Source: Pseudoalteromonas piscicida
GTDB lineage: Bacteria; Pseudomonadota; Gammaproteobacteria; Enterobacterales; Alteromonadaceae
Direction of reading: 5' to 3'
Assembly (NCBI RefSeq): GCF_002744175.1
Contig: NZ_NKHF01000107.1
Location: forward strand, 1 to 46,843
Length of the DNA stretch: 46,843 nt
Shown: positions 33,447-40,686 of the stretch, one piece after another
Layout of the letters: the number at the start of each line of letters is the position of its first letter
Position numbering within the stretch: position 1 is the stretch's first letter
The notes under the pieces: generated by a model
Told to the model about the DNA's origin: nothing
Seen by the model: only the letters and a program-made list of their open reading frames with translations
Database searches by the model: none
Made by a program: the position numbers and the translations under genes

Positions 33447-33962
33447 CTACTTATAAACAGGTTTCTTTTGTAATTTCCGTTGCAGTGTTCTGCGGTGCAT
33501 GTTCAACTGTCGAGCTGTTTCGGAAATATTACCGTCATTGGCCTTAAGGACCTGCTGAATGTGTTCCCACTCAAGCCTTTCTGGCGACATTACTTCCTCT
33601 TCAATATACTCGGCTTTTTCTCCCAATAAGGTCTGCACAATTAGACTCGTACTCGCAGGTTTTGTTAAATAGTCATCTGCACCTAACTTTATTGCCTCTA
33701 CTGCCGTGGCTATGCTGGCATAGCCTGTAAGTAGCACAACTCGTGAATGAGGGCTATGCTGCTTGATCTGCGCAATAAAATTAACCGCGTTGACATCCCC
33801 TAACTTCATATCAAGTAAAAAATAACTAAAATCAGTTTGTTGCATCACCGTCAACATGGCTTCGATAGAAGTGACATGCTCAACAGTTAGGCCCTGCTTT
33901 TCTAAACGTCGTATTAGGGTTTGTGCATAGGGCACATCATCTTCAACTAACAGTAGTTTCAT
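33447..33962 (-). CDS. Response regulator, RegA/PrrA/ActR family
   Basis: 171 residues, the compact RegA size. The receiver domain has the acidic pair EDD at residues 7-9, the phospho-acceptor Asp in YFLLDMKLGD near 51, and Lys in LTKPAS near 101. A short linker leads to a Fis-type helix-turn-helix: LKANDGNISETARQLNMHRRTLQRKLQKK, near-identical in style to RegA (SETARRLNMHRRTLQR). It would act as a redox-linked transcription factor. Its ATG lies inside the 3' end of the kinase gene, a 20-base overlap. Confidence 0.92.
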   Translation of the reverse strand: MKLLLVEDDVPYAQTLIRRLEKQGLTVEHVTSIEAMLTVMQQTDFSYFLLDMKLGDVNAVNFIAQIKQHSPHSRVVLLTGYASIATAVEAIKLGADDYLTKPASTSLIVQTLLGEKAEYIEEEVMSPERLEWEHIQQVLKANDGNISETARQLNMHRRTLQRKLQKKPVYK

Positions 33963-35184
33963 CGCTCACCTTTGGTAATGTAATCGTACACTTAGTGCCA
34001 CCCGTGTTGTTATTTTCTATTGCTAGCTGCCCACCAAGACGCTCAATGGTGGCGTGGCTTAATAATACTGCCATTCCTAACCCCGACTCGCTAGAGACCA
34101 CTTGGTGACCAAGCTGCTTGAGTCTCTTTTCATCGATCCCAATACCACTGTCTAAGATGGTGATAACATGATGAGTAGAGAGTGAGCTAATACTTACCTT
34201 TATCTCAGACTTTCCAGATGCTTCGTTTGCTCTTACACCGTTACTTATCAGGTTTAATATCGAGGGGGTGAGCATGGGGTCGTCGCACACAGCCCCATCC
34301 AGTCCATGCAAATCAAACTTAAAGTGCTGCTGCGGAAACTGCAAATTAGCTAACCCCTTAAGCTGCTCTGCAAACTGAGTTATTGACATTGCTTGTTTCG
34401 ATGCCGACTTTAAGTATTCGGTAAATTCTCTAAAAACGTCGAGCTGCTCTTTGCACTTTCCCAAAGGAGTAGACATCTCTTGAACACCAGGGTCATTCGG
34501 ATAAGACTCCTCTAACTCTTCATGCAGCAGCGCCAAGTGTGCGATGGGTGTCGCCAGTTGATGGGTTGCTTGTGCCGCTGCACTACCAAGTGCAATGAGC
34601 TGCTCCTGCTGCAATTGCTGCTCTCTGAGGGCTGCTATCGCACGCTCTTTTTTGCGATTTTGTTTGACCAAAAGACTCACAACGGTAGCCACTACGATGA
34701 TGGTAAAAGTAAAATTGACCAACATGCCAAGTAGGTGTGTCGACATATCCATATGGTGTACATGTTCATGAGACATCTTGACATACAAATAGCTGTAAGC
34801 CCCAATAGCGCTCGCCGATACCATTAGCATATTGATGGTGGGAATAGTCACTGCGGCAATCACCGTTGGCAATACCAATAAAGATACAAACGCATTGGTT
34901 GCGCCACCAGTTAGGTCGAGCAAAATAGTGAGAAATAAAATATCAGCCAATAGCTGCATGGTCATGCCAATGGGTGCAGCTTCTTTGGTGTTTCGGTATG
35001 CATAAATACTTAAAAGCTGAAAAACCGACTCCGCAGCGACAACGCCAACCACAGCAACAAAATCAAACTGTTTACCAAATACCAATGCGGCGATCATTAA
35101 CATGAGGATTTGGATCACAATAGCGACTGAGCGTAACAGCAACAGTTGCCCTAATGCAGAGCTTGGGGAAAACGCTATTTTCAT
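33943..35184 (-). CDS. Sensor histidine kinase, RegB/PrrB/ActS family
   Basis: 413 residues from ATG 35184 (a TTG at 35196 is possible). Six hydrophobic segments fill residues 10-165. Between the third and fourth is TGGATNAFVSLLVLP, close to the GGxxNPF quinone-binding motif of RegB, with Ala for Pro. The H-box is ATHQLATPIAHLALLHEEL. The linker has PLGKCKEQLDVF, whose Cys aligns with the redox-active Cys of RegB. The ATPase part has ILNLISNGVRANEA, ILDSGIGID and GLGMAVLLSH. It likely senses the ubiquinone pool and phosphorylates the overlapping response regulator. Confidence 0.92.
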   Translation of the reverse strand: MKIAFSPSSALGQLLLLRSVAIVIQILMLMIAALVFGKQFDFVAVVGVVAAESVFQLLSIYAYRNTKEAAPIGMTMQLLADILFLTILLDLTGGATNAFVSLLVLPTVIAAVTIPTINMLMVSASAIGAYSYLYVKMSHEHVHHMDMSTHLLGMLVNFTFTIIVVATVVSLLVKQNRKKERAIAALREQQLQQEQLIALGSAAAQATHQLATPIAHLALLHEELEESYPNDPGVQEMSTPLGKCKEQLDVFREFTEYLKSASKQAMSITQFAEQLKGLANLQFPQQHFKFDLHGLDGAVCDDPMLTPSILNLISNGVRANEASGKSEIKVSISSLSTHHVITILDSGIGIDEKRLKQLGHQVVSSESGLGMAVLLSHATIERLGGQLAIENNNTGGTKCTITLPKVSDETTVS

Positions 35185-35336
35185 AAGAAGACACAATTTC
35201 TAGCAAAGATGGCCAAATTATACCTATATTTAGTAGTAATGGCCCTGATCAAAATCAGTGAATGTCCAGAAAATCATGGACTGCTTCGCTTTTATGGCAA
35301 TACCGTGAAGGATTTGGTATAAAGAAAAGATTGGCC

Positions 35337-35353
35337 AACTGGTCGGATTAGAT
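35337..35353 (+). promoter_or_regulatory. FadR-like box upstream of the FabH-like gene
   Basis: AACTGGTCGGATTAGAT matches the first 11 bases of the remembered FadR consensus (AACTGGTCGGACCTGTT) exactly and 13 of 17 overall. It ends 11 bases before the ATG at 35365. In E. coli FadR activates several fab genes, so activation or repression is not settled by position alone. Confidence 0.5.
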
Positions 35354-35364
35354 TAAGAGACACT

Positions 35365-36435
35365 ATGGTTTATGCAAAAATCACAGGCTGGGGTAAATGT
35401 ATTCCACCAGCCAGTATCAGCAATGATGAAATTAGCACTGTCGTTGACACAAACGACGAGTGGATCAGTACAAGAACAGGGATCAAATCCAGACGCGTTA
35501 GCCACGTTAGCACCGCAGAGCTTGCAACGGTTGCCAGCCAACATGCATTAGCCTGTGCAGGTCTTGATGGCAAAGATATTGATCTCGTACTACTTGCAAC
35601 TTGTACGCCTTCAACTATGGTCGCCAATACCGCTTCTTTAGTGCAGAAGAATATTGGTGCGGTTGGCGCTGCTGCATGCGACACCAATGCCGCATGTTCA
35701 GGCTTTTTATACGCTTTACAAAATGCCACTGCACAGATCCAAGCAGGTATGATCAAAAAGGCCGTTGTTGTCGCCGCTGAGCGTATGACTTGGTATGTTA
35801 ACTGGGCCAAGCGCGATAGTGCCGTATTATTTGGTGACGGTGCTGGTGCCGTAGTGCTCGAAGCGAGCGATGAACCAGCCGGCCTACTTGGCACTAAAAC
35901 CGGTTGCGATAGCTCAGATCGCAGTATTCTACACATTCCAAATTATGGCACCGATATGGACCGCTGTGCAGGTACTGGACCGTCGGATCTGTCTTTTGAA
36001 GGTAGAGAGATCTTTAAACGTGCGGTAAAAGGCATGAGTGAAGCGTGCGATGACGTATTAACGCAAGCCTCGCTTTCTTTGGATGATATTGATGTGCTCA
36101 TCCCTCACCAAGCAAATCTGCGTATTATTCAAGCGATTCAAAATCGATTAGAAATTGCTGACGATAAGGTAATGGTGAATATCGATAAGTATGGCAACAC
36201 TTCTGCTGCAACGATTGCAATTGCGCTTTGTGAAGCTGTTGAGAATGGCTTAATCCAACCGCACGCTAATATAATGTCTGCGGCATTTGGGGCAGGCCTT
36301 ACTTGGGCAGCCAGCTATTTAAAATGGGGAGAAAGGGTCACGCCAATCGCAACCTCTAACGCCTGCTTACCCGCTTGCGATAAAACCGGTCTTGAGTTAA
36401 TTGCACCTGCCGTGGCGGTAAGTAATACCAATTAA
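35365..36435 (+). CDS. Beta-ketoacyl-ACP synthase III (FabH-like)
   Basis: 356 residues with the full triad: Cys111 in NAACSGFLYAL, His in PHQANLRII near 252, and Asn in YGNTSAATIAIAL near 282. It has NDEWISTRTGIKSRR for CoA/ACP contacts. It condenses an acyl-CoA starter with malonyl-ACP. It is about 35 residues longer than standard FabH. The C-terminal tail after YLKWGERV carries two Cys (NACLPACDKTG) and no known domain. It is isolated rather than in a plsX-fabH-fabD cluster, so it is probably a second, accessory KAS III. Transcribed divergently from the RegB-like kinase. Confidence 0.9.
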   Translation: MVYAKITGWGKCIPPASISNDEISTVVDTNDEWISTRTGIKSRRVSHVSTAELATVASQHALACAGLDGKDIDLVLLATCTPSTMVANTASLVQKNIGAVGAAACDTNAACSGFLYALQNATAQIQAGMIKKAVVVAAERMTWYVNWAKRDSAVLFGDGAGAVVLEASDEPAGLLGTKTGCDSSDRSILHIPNYGTDMDRCAGTGPSDLSFEGREIFKRAVKGMSEACDDVLTQASLSLDDIDVLIPHQANLRIIQAIQNRLEIADDKVMVNIDKYGNTSAATIAIALCEAVENGLIQPHANIMSAAFGAGLTWAASYLKWGERVTPIATSNACLPACDKTGLELIAPAVAVSNTN

Positions 36436-36510
36436 TTTACTTCCCTAATCAATTTGAAGGGTGCAATAACATATTAGCACCATAAAAACTTCTTATTTAG
36501 GACAATAAAA

Positions 36511-36529
36511 TAACCTGAACTCGGGATAA
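36511..36529 (+). repeat. Intergenic 19-mer motif, copy 3
   Basis: TAACCTGAACTCGGGATAA is identical to copy 2 at 17 of 19 positions. Its last seven bases are the start of the terminator stem. Confidence 0.6.
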
Positions 36530-36562
36530 CAACTGCTTCTCTTGCAGCTGTTATCCCTTTTT
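36523..36562 (+). terminator. Terminator of the FabH-like gene
   Basis: GGGATAACAACTGC (36523-36536) pairs with GCAGCTGTTATCCC (36544-36557), one mismatch, followed by a T-run. Confidence 0.85.
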
Positions 36563-36739
36563 CCTGCGTTAAATTTGCTTGCAATAGACCAGCAACATTT
36601 TTGCCTTGCCTATTTGGATATATTTATCTTGGGCAAGCACGGTGCGCCTGTTATTTCCCCACTTCAAAATAGCAGGCGTACTAAATACAATGGGTACAAA
36701 GCCCAATAATTGCGCAGCTTTTATACTACACGGGCGTTC

Positions 36740-36755
36740 CTTAACTAAAGTTAAG
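36740..36755. promoter_or_regulatory. Palindrome upstream of pepD
   Basis: CTTAACTAAAGTTAAG has perfect 7-base arms around AA, located 75-90 bases ahead of the pepD GTG. It could be an operator. No regulator family is implied. Confidence 0.3.
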
Positions 36756-36829
36756 GTTAATGACTCGATCTTATCCTTCGGTGAGTGGTAATATTGTTAC
36801 ATTATTATCTCTCACCCAAGGAGTTTACG

Positions 36830-38308
36830 GTGCTTAAAGCGCATAACGAGATCAGTCAATTAGAACCTCAAGCCATTTGGAAATTCTTTGACCAAATTTG
36901 TGCCATTCCTCACCCATCAAAACACGAAGAAGCATTAGCTGGCTTTATTGTTGAGTGGGCTAACAGTAAAAACCTAGCGGTTCGTCGCGACGAAACGGGT
37001 AACGTTTTTATTAAAAAACCGGCTACCCCAGGCATGGAAAATCGAAAGCCTGTTGTACTACAAGCACATATCGATATGGTGCCACAGAAAAATGATGATA
37101 CCGACCATGACTTTGCCAACGATCCAATTAAACCATTCGTTGATAATGGTTGGGTAACAGCAACGGGCACCACACTCGGCGCAGATAACGGTATTGGTAT
37201 GGCATCTTGCCTTGCCGTACTGGACTCTGACGACATCAAACACGGCCCACTTGAAGTATTGCTAACGGTTGATGAAGAAGCGGGGATGAGTGGTGCTTTT
37301 GGCTTAGAGTCTGGTTGGCTAGAAGGTGAAATCTTACTCAATACCGACTCCGAGCAAGAAGGCGAGATCTACATGGGTTGTGCCGGCGGTGTTGACGCCT
37401 CAATCACGCTCCCCCTTGAACGTGAAGCAATCCCAGCACACCACCAAGTATTTGAGCTCTCGCTTAAGGGCCTACGCGGCGGACATTCAGGCGTTGATAT
37501 ACATACCGGCCGCGCAAATGCCAACAAGCTTTTGGCAAGACTTTTAAAGCACCACATTGGAGATTTTGACCTTAAACTGATAGCCATCAAAGGTGGCTCC
37601 TTGCGTAATGCAATCCCTCGTGAAGCTTATGCGACGGTGAGCTTTGACAGTAGTAAAATTGACCAACTTCAGTCTCTGATTGAGCAATATGAAACCACAG
37701 TAAAACAAGAACTTAGTGCCATTGAAACAGGAATCACCTTTGCGCTCAGTACGGTAGATAAACACGATTTGGCAATGACAGCGCAAAGCCAAAGCAAAGT
37801 ATTGGCGCTACTCAACGCATGTCCAAATGGCGTTATTCGTATGAGCGATGATATTCAAGGGGTTGTTGAAACGTCCCTTAATATGGGTGTCATTTCAACT
37901 TCAGCTGATAACCTTGAAGTACTGTGCCTGATCCGTTCCCTGATTGATTCTGGCCGAAGCGATGTCGAAGGTATGCTGCGCTCGCTTGCCGAACTTACCG
38001 CTGCCAACATCGAGTTTAGCGGTGCTTACCCGGGTTGGAAGCCAGATCCTAACTCTCAAGTACTCGCGATATTCCGTGATATGTATGAGTCAATCTATGG
38101 TGAAAAGCCCCATATTATGGTGATACACGCAGGCTTAGAGTGTGGTCTCTTTAAGGAGCCGTATCCAAATATGGACATGATTTCTTTTGGTCCCACCATT
38201 AAGTTCCCGCACTCGCCTGAAGAAAAAGTCGAGATTGCAAGTGTTGGTTTGTACTGGCAACAAATGAAAGGGATCTTGGAAAATATTCCAGAGAAAAGCG
38301 CCGAATAA
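36830..38308 (+). CDS. pepD: Aminoacyl-histidine dipeptidase PepD
   Basis: Starts at GTG 36830, with AAGGAG seven bases upstream. The frame's earlier ATG at 36785 adds 15 unlikely residues. 492 residues, close to E. coli PepD (485). M20 zinc-site residues: His and Asp in LQAHIDMVPQ, Asp in TLGADNGIGMA, Glu-Glu in TVDEEAGMSGAF, Asp in LNTDSE, and His in VIHAGLECGLF near residue 430. GGHSGVDIHTGRAN lies in the dimerisation lid. A cytoplasmic dizinc peptidase that cleaves Xaa-His and other dipeptides. It faces the M17 aminopeptidase gene across a shared terminator. Confidence 0.95.
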   Translation: MLKAHNEISQLEPQAIWKFFDQICAIPHPSKHEEALAGFIVEWANSKNLAVRRDETGNVFIKKPATPGMENRKPVVLQAHIDMVPQKNDDTDHDFANDPIKPFVDNGWVTATGTTLGADNGIGMASCLAVLDSDDIKHGPLEVLLTVDEEAGMSGAFGLESGWLEGEILLNTDSEQEGEIYMGCAGGVDASITLPLEREAIPAHHQVFELSLKGLRGGHSGVDIHTGRANANKLLARLLKHHIGDFDLKLIAIKGGSLRNAIPREAYATVSFDSSKIDQLQSLIEQYETTVKQELSAIETGITFALSTVDKHDLAMTAQSQSKVLALLNACPNGVIRMSDDIQGVVETSLNMGVISTSADNLEVLCLIRSLIDSGRSDVEGMLRSLAELTAANIEFSGAYPGWKPDPNSQVLAIFRDMYESIYGEKPHIMVIHAGLECGLFKEPYPNMDMISFGPTIKFPHSPEEKVEIASVGLYWQQMKGILENIPEKSAE

Positions 38309-38317
38309 CGGCTAAAT

Positions 38318-38351
38318 AAAAGCCCAGCAGATTAATCATCGCTGGGCTTTT
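38318..38351. terminator. Bidirectional terminator between pepD and the M17 peptidase
   Basis: AAAAGCCCAGC (38318-38328) pairs perfectly with GCTGGGCTTTT (38341-38351), T-rich on both strands. It lies between two converging genes. Confidence 0.9.
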
Positions 38352-38361
38352 GATAAAATCT

Positions 38362-39726
38362 TTAGCTAAATTTCTTCTCAAGATAGCTAAACATAGTTCT
38401 TAGCCCAAGAGCCTCACCACCTACAGGTCTTCCTGGCAGTGCTCTTAAGTTCCACGCCATCACATCAAAGTGAAGCCAAGGAGTCGTCTTAGGCTCAACA
38501 AACTCTTTTAAATAAAGTGCCGCTGTAATAGAACCACCAAATGGCGTTGAACCACAGTTTGCAATATCGGCTACATCGCTCTTAAACAATGCCTTGTATT
38601 GATCAAATAGCGGTAGCTGCCAAATTGGATCCGCATTGTTTAGGCCTATTTCCATTAGTTCTGAAGCGATTTTTTGATCCGTTGAATAAAAACCGGGTAA
38701 CTCCGTACCTAATGCAATGCGACATGCGCCGGTCAAGGTAGCGAAATCAACCAAGAGCGCTGGAGATTCCGTTTGAGCTTCAGCTAATGCATCACATAGT
38801 ACTAAGCGCCCTTCGGCATCGGTGTTATCTATTTCAACTGTGATCCCTTTACGCGTTTTGATCACGTCACCCGGTCTGAACGCATTACGTGAAACCGCAT
38901 TCTCAACCGCAGGGATCAGTACACGCAATCGAACCGGTAGCTTTGCAGCCATCACCATATTCGCAAGTGCAATAACATGTGCGGCACCGCCCATGTCCTT
39001 TTTCATGTTACGCATACCAGACGCAGGTTTTAGATCGAGCCCACCAGAGTCAAAGCATACGCCTTTACCTACGAGAGTCAGCTTAGGGTGTTTATCATCG
39101 CCCCAGCGTAAATCTAATAATCGAGGGGCATTGTCGCTTGCACGACCAACCATATGAATAGTCGGATAATTTTGCTCTAGTAGCTCATCGCCAACGATTT
39201 GTTCAAAATCAGCACCATATTGCTCTGCAAGCTCTTCCATTACCTCAGCCATATGCTGCGGCATCATATCTGCGGCAGGTGTATTTACCAAGTCACGAGC
39301 AAGGTTAATTGATTCAACTGCAGCCTTAACTTTGTGATACGTCTGCTCATCGGCAATCGCCAGTTTAGCAACAATAGGAGTAAGGTCTTTATAGGCTGAA
39401 AACTGGTATGCACCGAGTAAAAAGGCAATGGCATTGCTTTCAACTTGTTCTTTAGCAACGTCTAGCGTATACGTGCCTTTAGGTAACTGTTTTGCTAGAT
39501 CGCCTAAAGCCCAAAAGTCGGCATCTTCTTCAACCAAAACGATAACTCGCTCAACCTCATCAGACTCCAAAGCGGGAATAACGATGGTTTTTTGTGACTG
39601 AAGTTGTGCCGTTTTAACAAATAGTTGAACGGTTTCTGATTGTTTTGCTTGCCACGATGCAAGGTCTGTCGCGGAGAAAATAGAAATGGGTGTACCCATA
39701 GAAGAGTGAACGACTAGATTGTTCAT
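38362..39726 (-). CDS. M17 family leucyl aminopeptidase
   Basis: 454 residues, GAGG before the ATG at 39726. The C-terminal catalytic domain has the dimetal residues in VGKGVCFDSGGLDLKP (Lys and Asp), KKDMGGAAHVI (Asp) and NTDAEGRLVLCDAL (Asp, Glu and the catalytic Arg), plus VDFATLTGACRIALGTELPG. The N-terminal macrodomain-like part (1-150) is shorter than in PepA and has no recognisable DNA-binding insertion, so it is a peptidase rather than a PepA/XerA-type regulator. It probably works in cytoplasmic peptide recycling next to PepD. It resembles the PepB or LAP branch. Confidence 0.92.
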   Translation of the reverse strand: MNNLVVHSSMGTPISIFSATDLASWQAKQSETVQLFVKTAQLQSQKTIVIPALESDEVERVIVLVEEDADFWALGDLAKQLPKGTYTLDVAKEQVESNAIAFLLGAYQFSAYKDLTPIVAKLAIADEQTYHKVKAAVESINLARDLVNTPAADMMPQHMAEVMEELAEQYGADFEQIVGDELLEQNYPTIHMVGRASDNAPRLLDLRWGDDKHPKLTLVGKGVCFDSGGLDLKPASGMRNMKKDMGGAAHVIALANMVMAAKLPVRLRVLIPAVENAVSRNAFRPGDVIKTRKGITVEIDNTDAEGRLVLCDALAEAQTESPALLVDFATLTGACRIALGTELPGFYSTDQKIASELMEIGLNNADPIWQLPLFDQYKALFKSDVADIANCGSTPFGGSITAALYLKEFVEPKTTPWLHFDVMAWNLRALPGRPVGGEALGLRTMFSYLEKKFS

Positions 39727-39781
39727 GTAGGCCTCAAATTTATAATGTTCTTGCTTAGACTAACAAGGCTAAAAGGAAAAT

Positions 39782-40156
39782 TCACGAATTCTTGGTGTCT
39801 GTTGGCTTTTTTTTCAGGTTGAATGAACTTGGTAGCACATCAACTCCGACTAAATGACCCACTTTGACGATGATGGGAATAGTGATCGGCGCAAAAGGCA
39901 GTATTGCAAACACACCCAAGCCTAAGCCTTTTAAAATATCAACAAGTTGCGCATTAGCAGTCTTGAGCTCGGTCTTTTCCGCCCGACCCAAAGTGTAGCG
40001 CTTGTAGATTTCAAGCATCTCCTTGGTTTCTTGCTTCTCCTGCTCAAGGGCGCACTTGAGTGCAATCATTGCTCGACGTAGCCTAATTTGCTGTCGACGT
40101 TTACTGATCCGAGCAACGCGCATCGGTGCTTTATGGACAACTTTGATCAGTTTCAT
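39782..40156 (-). CDS. Small LETM1-like protein
   Basis: 124 residues. The N-terminal 60 are strongly basic and helical (RVARISKRRQQIRLRRAM). YTLGRAEKTELKTANAQLVDILKGLGLG leads into a hydrophobic stretch VFAILPFAPITIPIIVKVG, then LVGVDVLPSSF. The pattern PF...PIIVK...LPSSF is the LETM1 signature around its single membrane segment (mitochondrial LETM1: PFxxFLLPxxVKxFPNMLPSTF). The size is far below eukaryotic LETM1, which has extra ribosome-binding and EF-hand parts. A role in cation exchange or membrane-ribosome contact is only an analogy. It stands alone upstream of the M17 gene on the same strand. Confidence 0.7.
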   Translation of the reverse strand: MKLIKVVHKAPMRVARISKRRQQIRLRRAMIALKCALEQEKQETKEMLEIYKRYTLGRAEKTELKTANAQLVDILKGLGLGVFAILPFAPITIPIIVKVGHLVGVDVLPSSFNLKKKPTDTKNS

Positions 40157-40686
40157 TCATTAACTCAAAAGTAGTGTTACCTTGAGTCTATCAAAGTTTT
40201 GACTCTTTTAGCTATTAGCCATTGGTACAAAATGCACGCTTTACAAATTGATAAAGCATGAACTTACTAAAACAGCCCTTTCTCCGACAAAACGGCAAAA
40301 TGCACATACAAACACTTACCATCTAGCTCAACGTAAAGTATTAGTGCTATACCTATTCAAATAATCTACAAAAATACAATAGTGCTCTTTCCTATTTTTA
40401 AGCGAAATTGTGTTTCTAAAGATTTCAAACAAATTGGCATTTGCTCAAAAAAGTACCTGAGCAAGCTAAAAAATCATTTCTAACAATAGCTTACCCTCTC
40501 CATTTTTATATTCTTTCTAAACTAAACAAAAAGTTATTGGAAAAGTTGCAGTTTCAAAAATCACTGCTAATTTTAAAAAAGCGCTTGCCAACACATAGCA
40601 AATTAAATTATATGTGTATTAAAGGTAAAAATATTATAAATGACCTTTTTATTGGTATGACAACAACAATCAACTGGGGAAACAGG
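40157..40686. other. AT-rich leader of the TonB receptor
   Basis: 530 bases without a supported gene. The reading frame of the TonB receptor is open back to 40441, but that extension is Lys/Leu-rich, has no signal peptide and no ribosome-binding site. No repeat or hairpin stands out. It probably holds the promoter and a long untranslated leader. Confidence 0.55.

Larger units (their letters stand above)
36436..36829. other. Intergenic region between FabH-like gene and pepD
   Basis: 394 bases without a gene. It holds the third copy of the 19-mer, the terminator at 36523-36557 and a palindrome at 36740-36755. A 61-codon frame at 36606 has no motif or ribosome-binding site. The pepD promoter is expected in the last 100 bases. 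Confidence 0.6.

Noticed and set aside
40441..40686. N-terminal extension of the TonB receptor
   Set aside because: It would bury the signal peptide. The ATG at 40687 is supported by composition and a ribosome-binding site.
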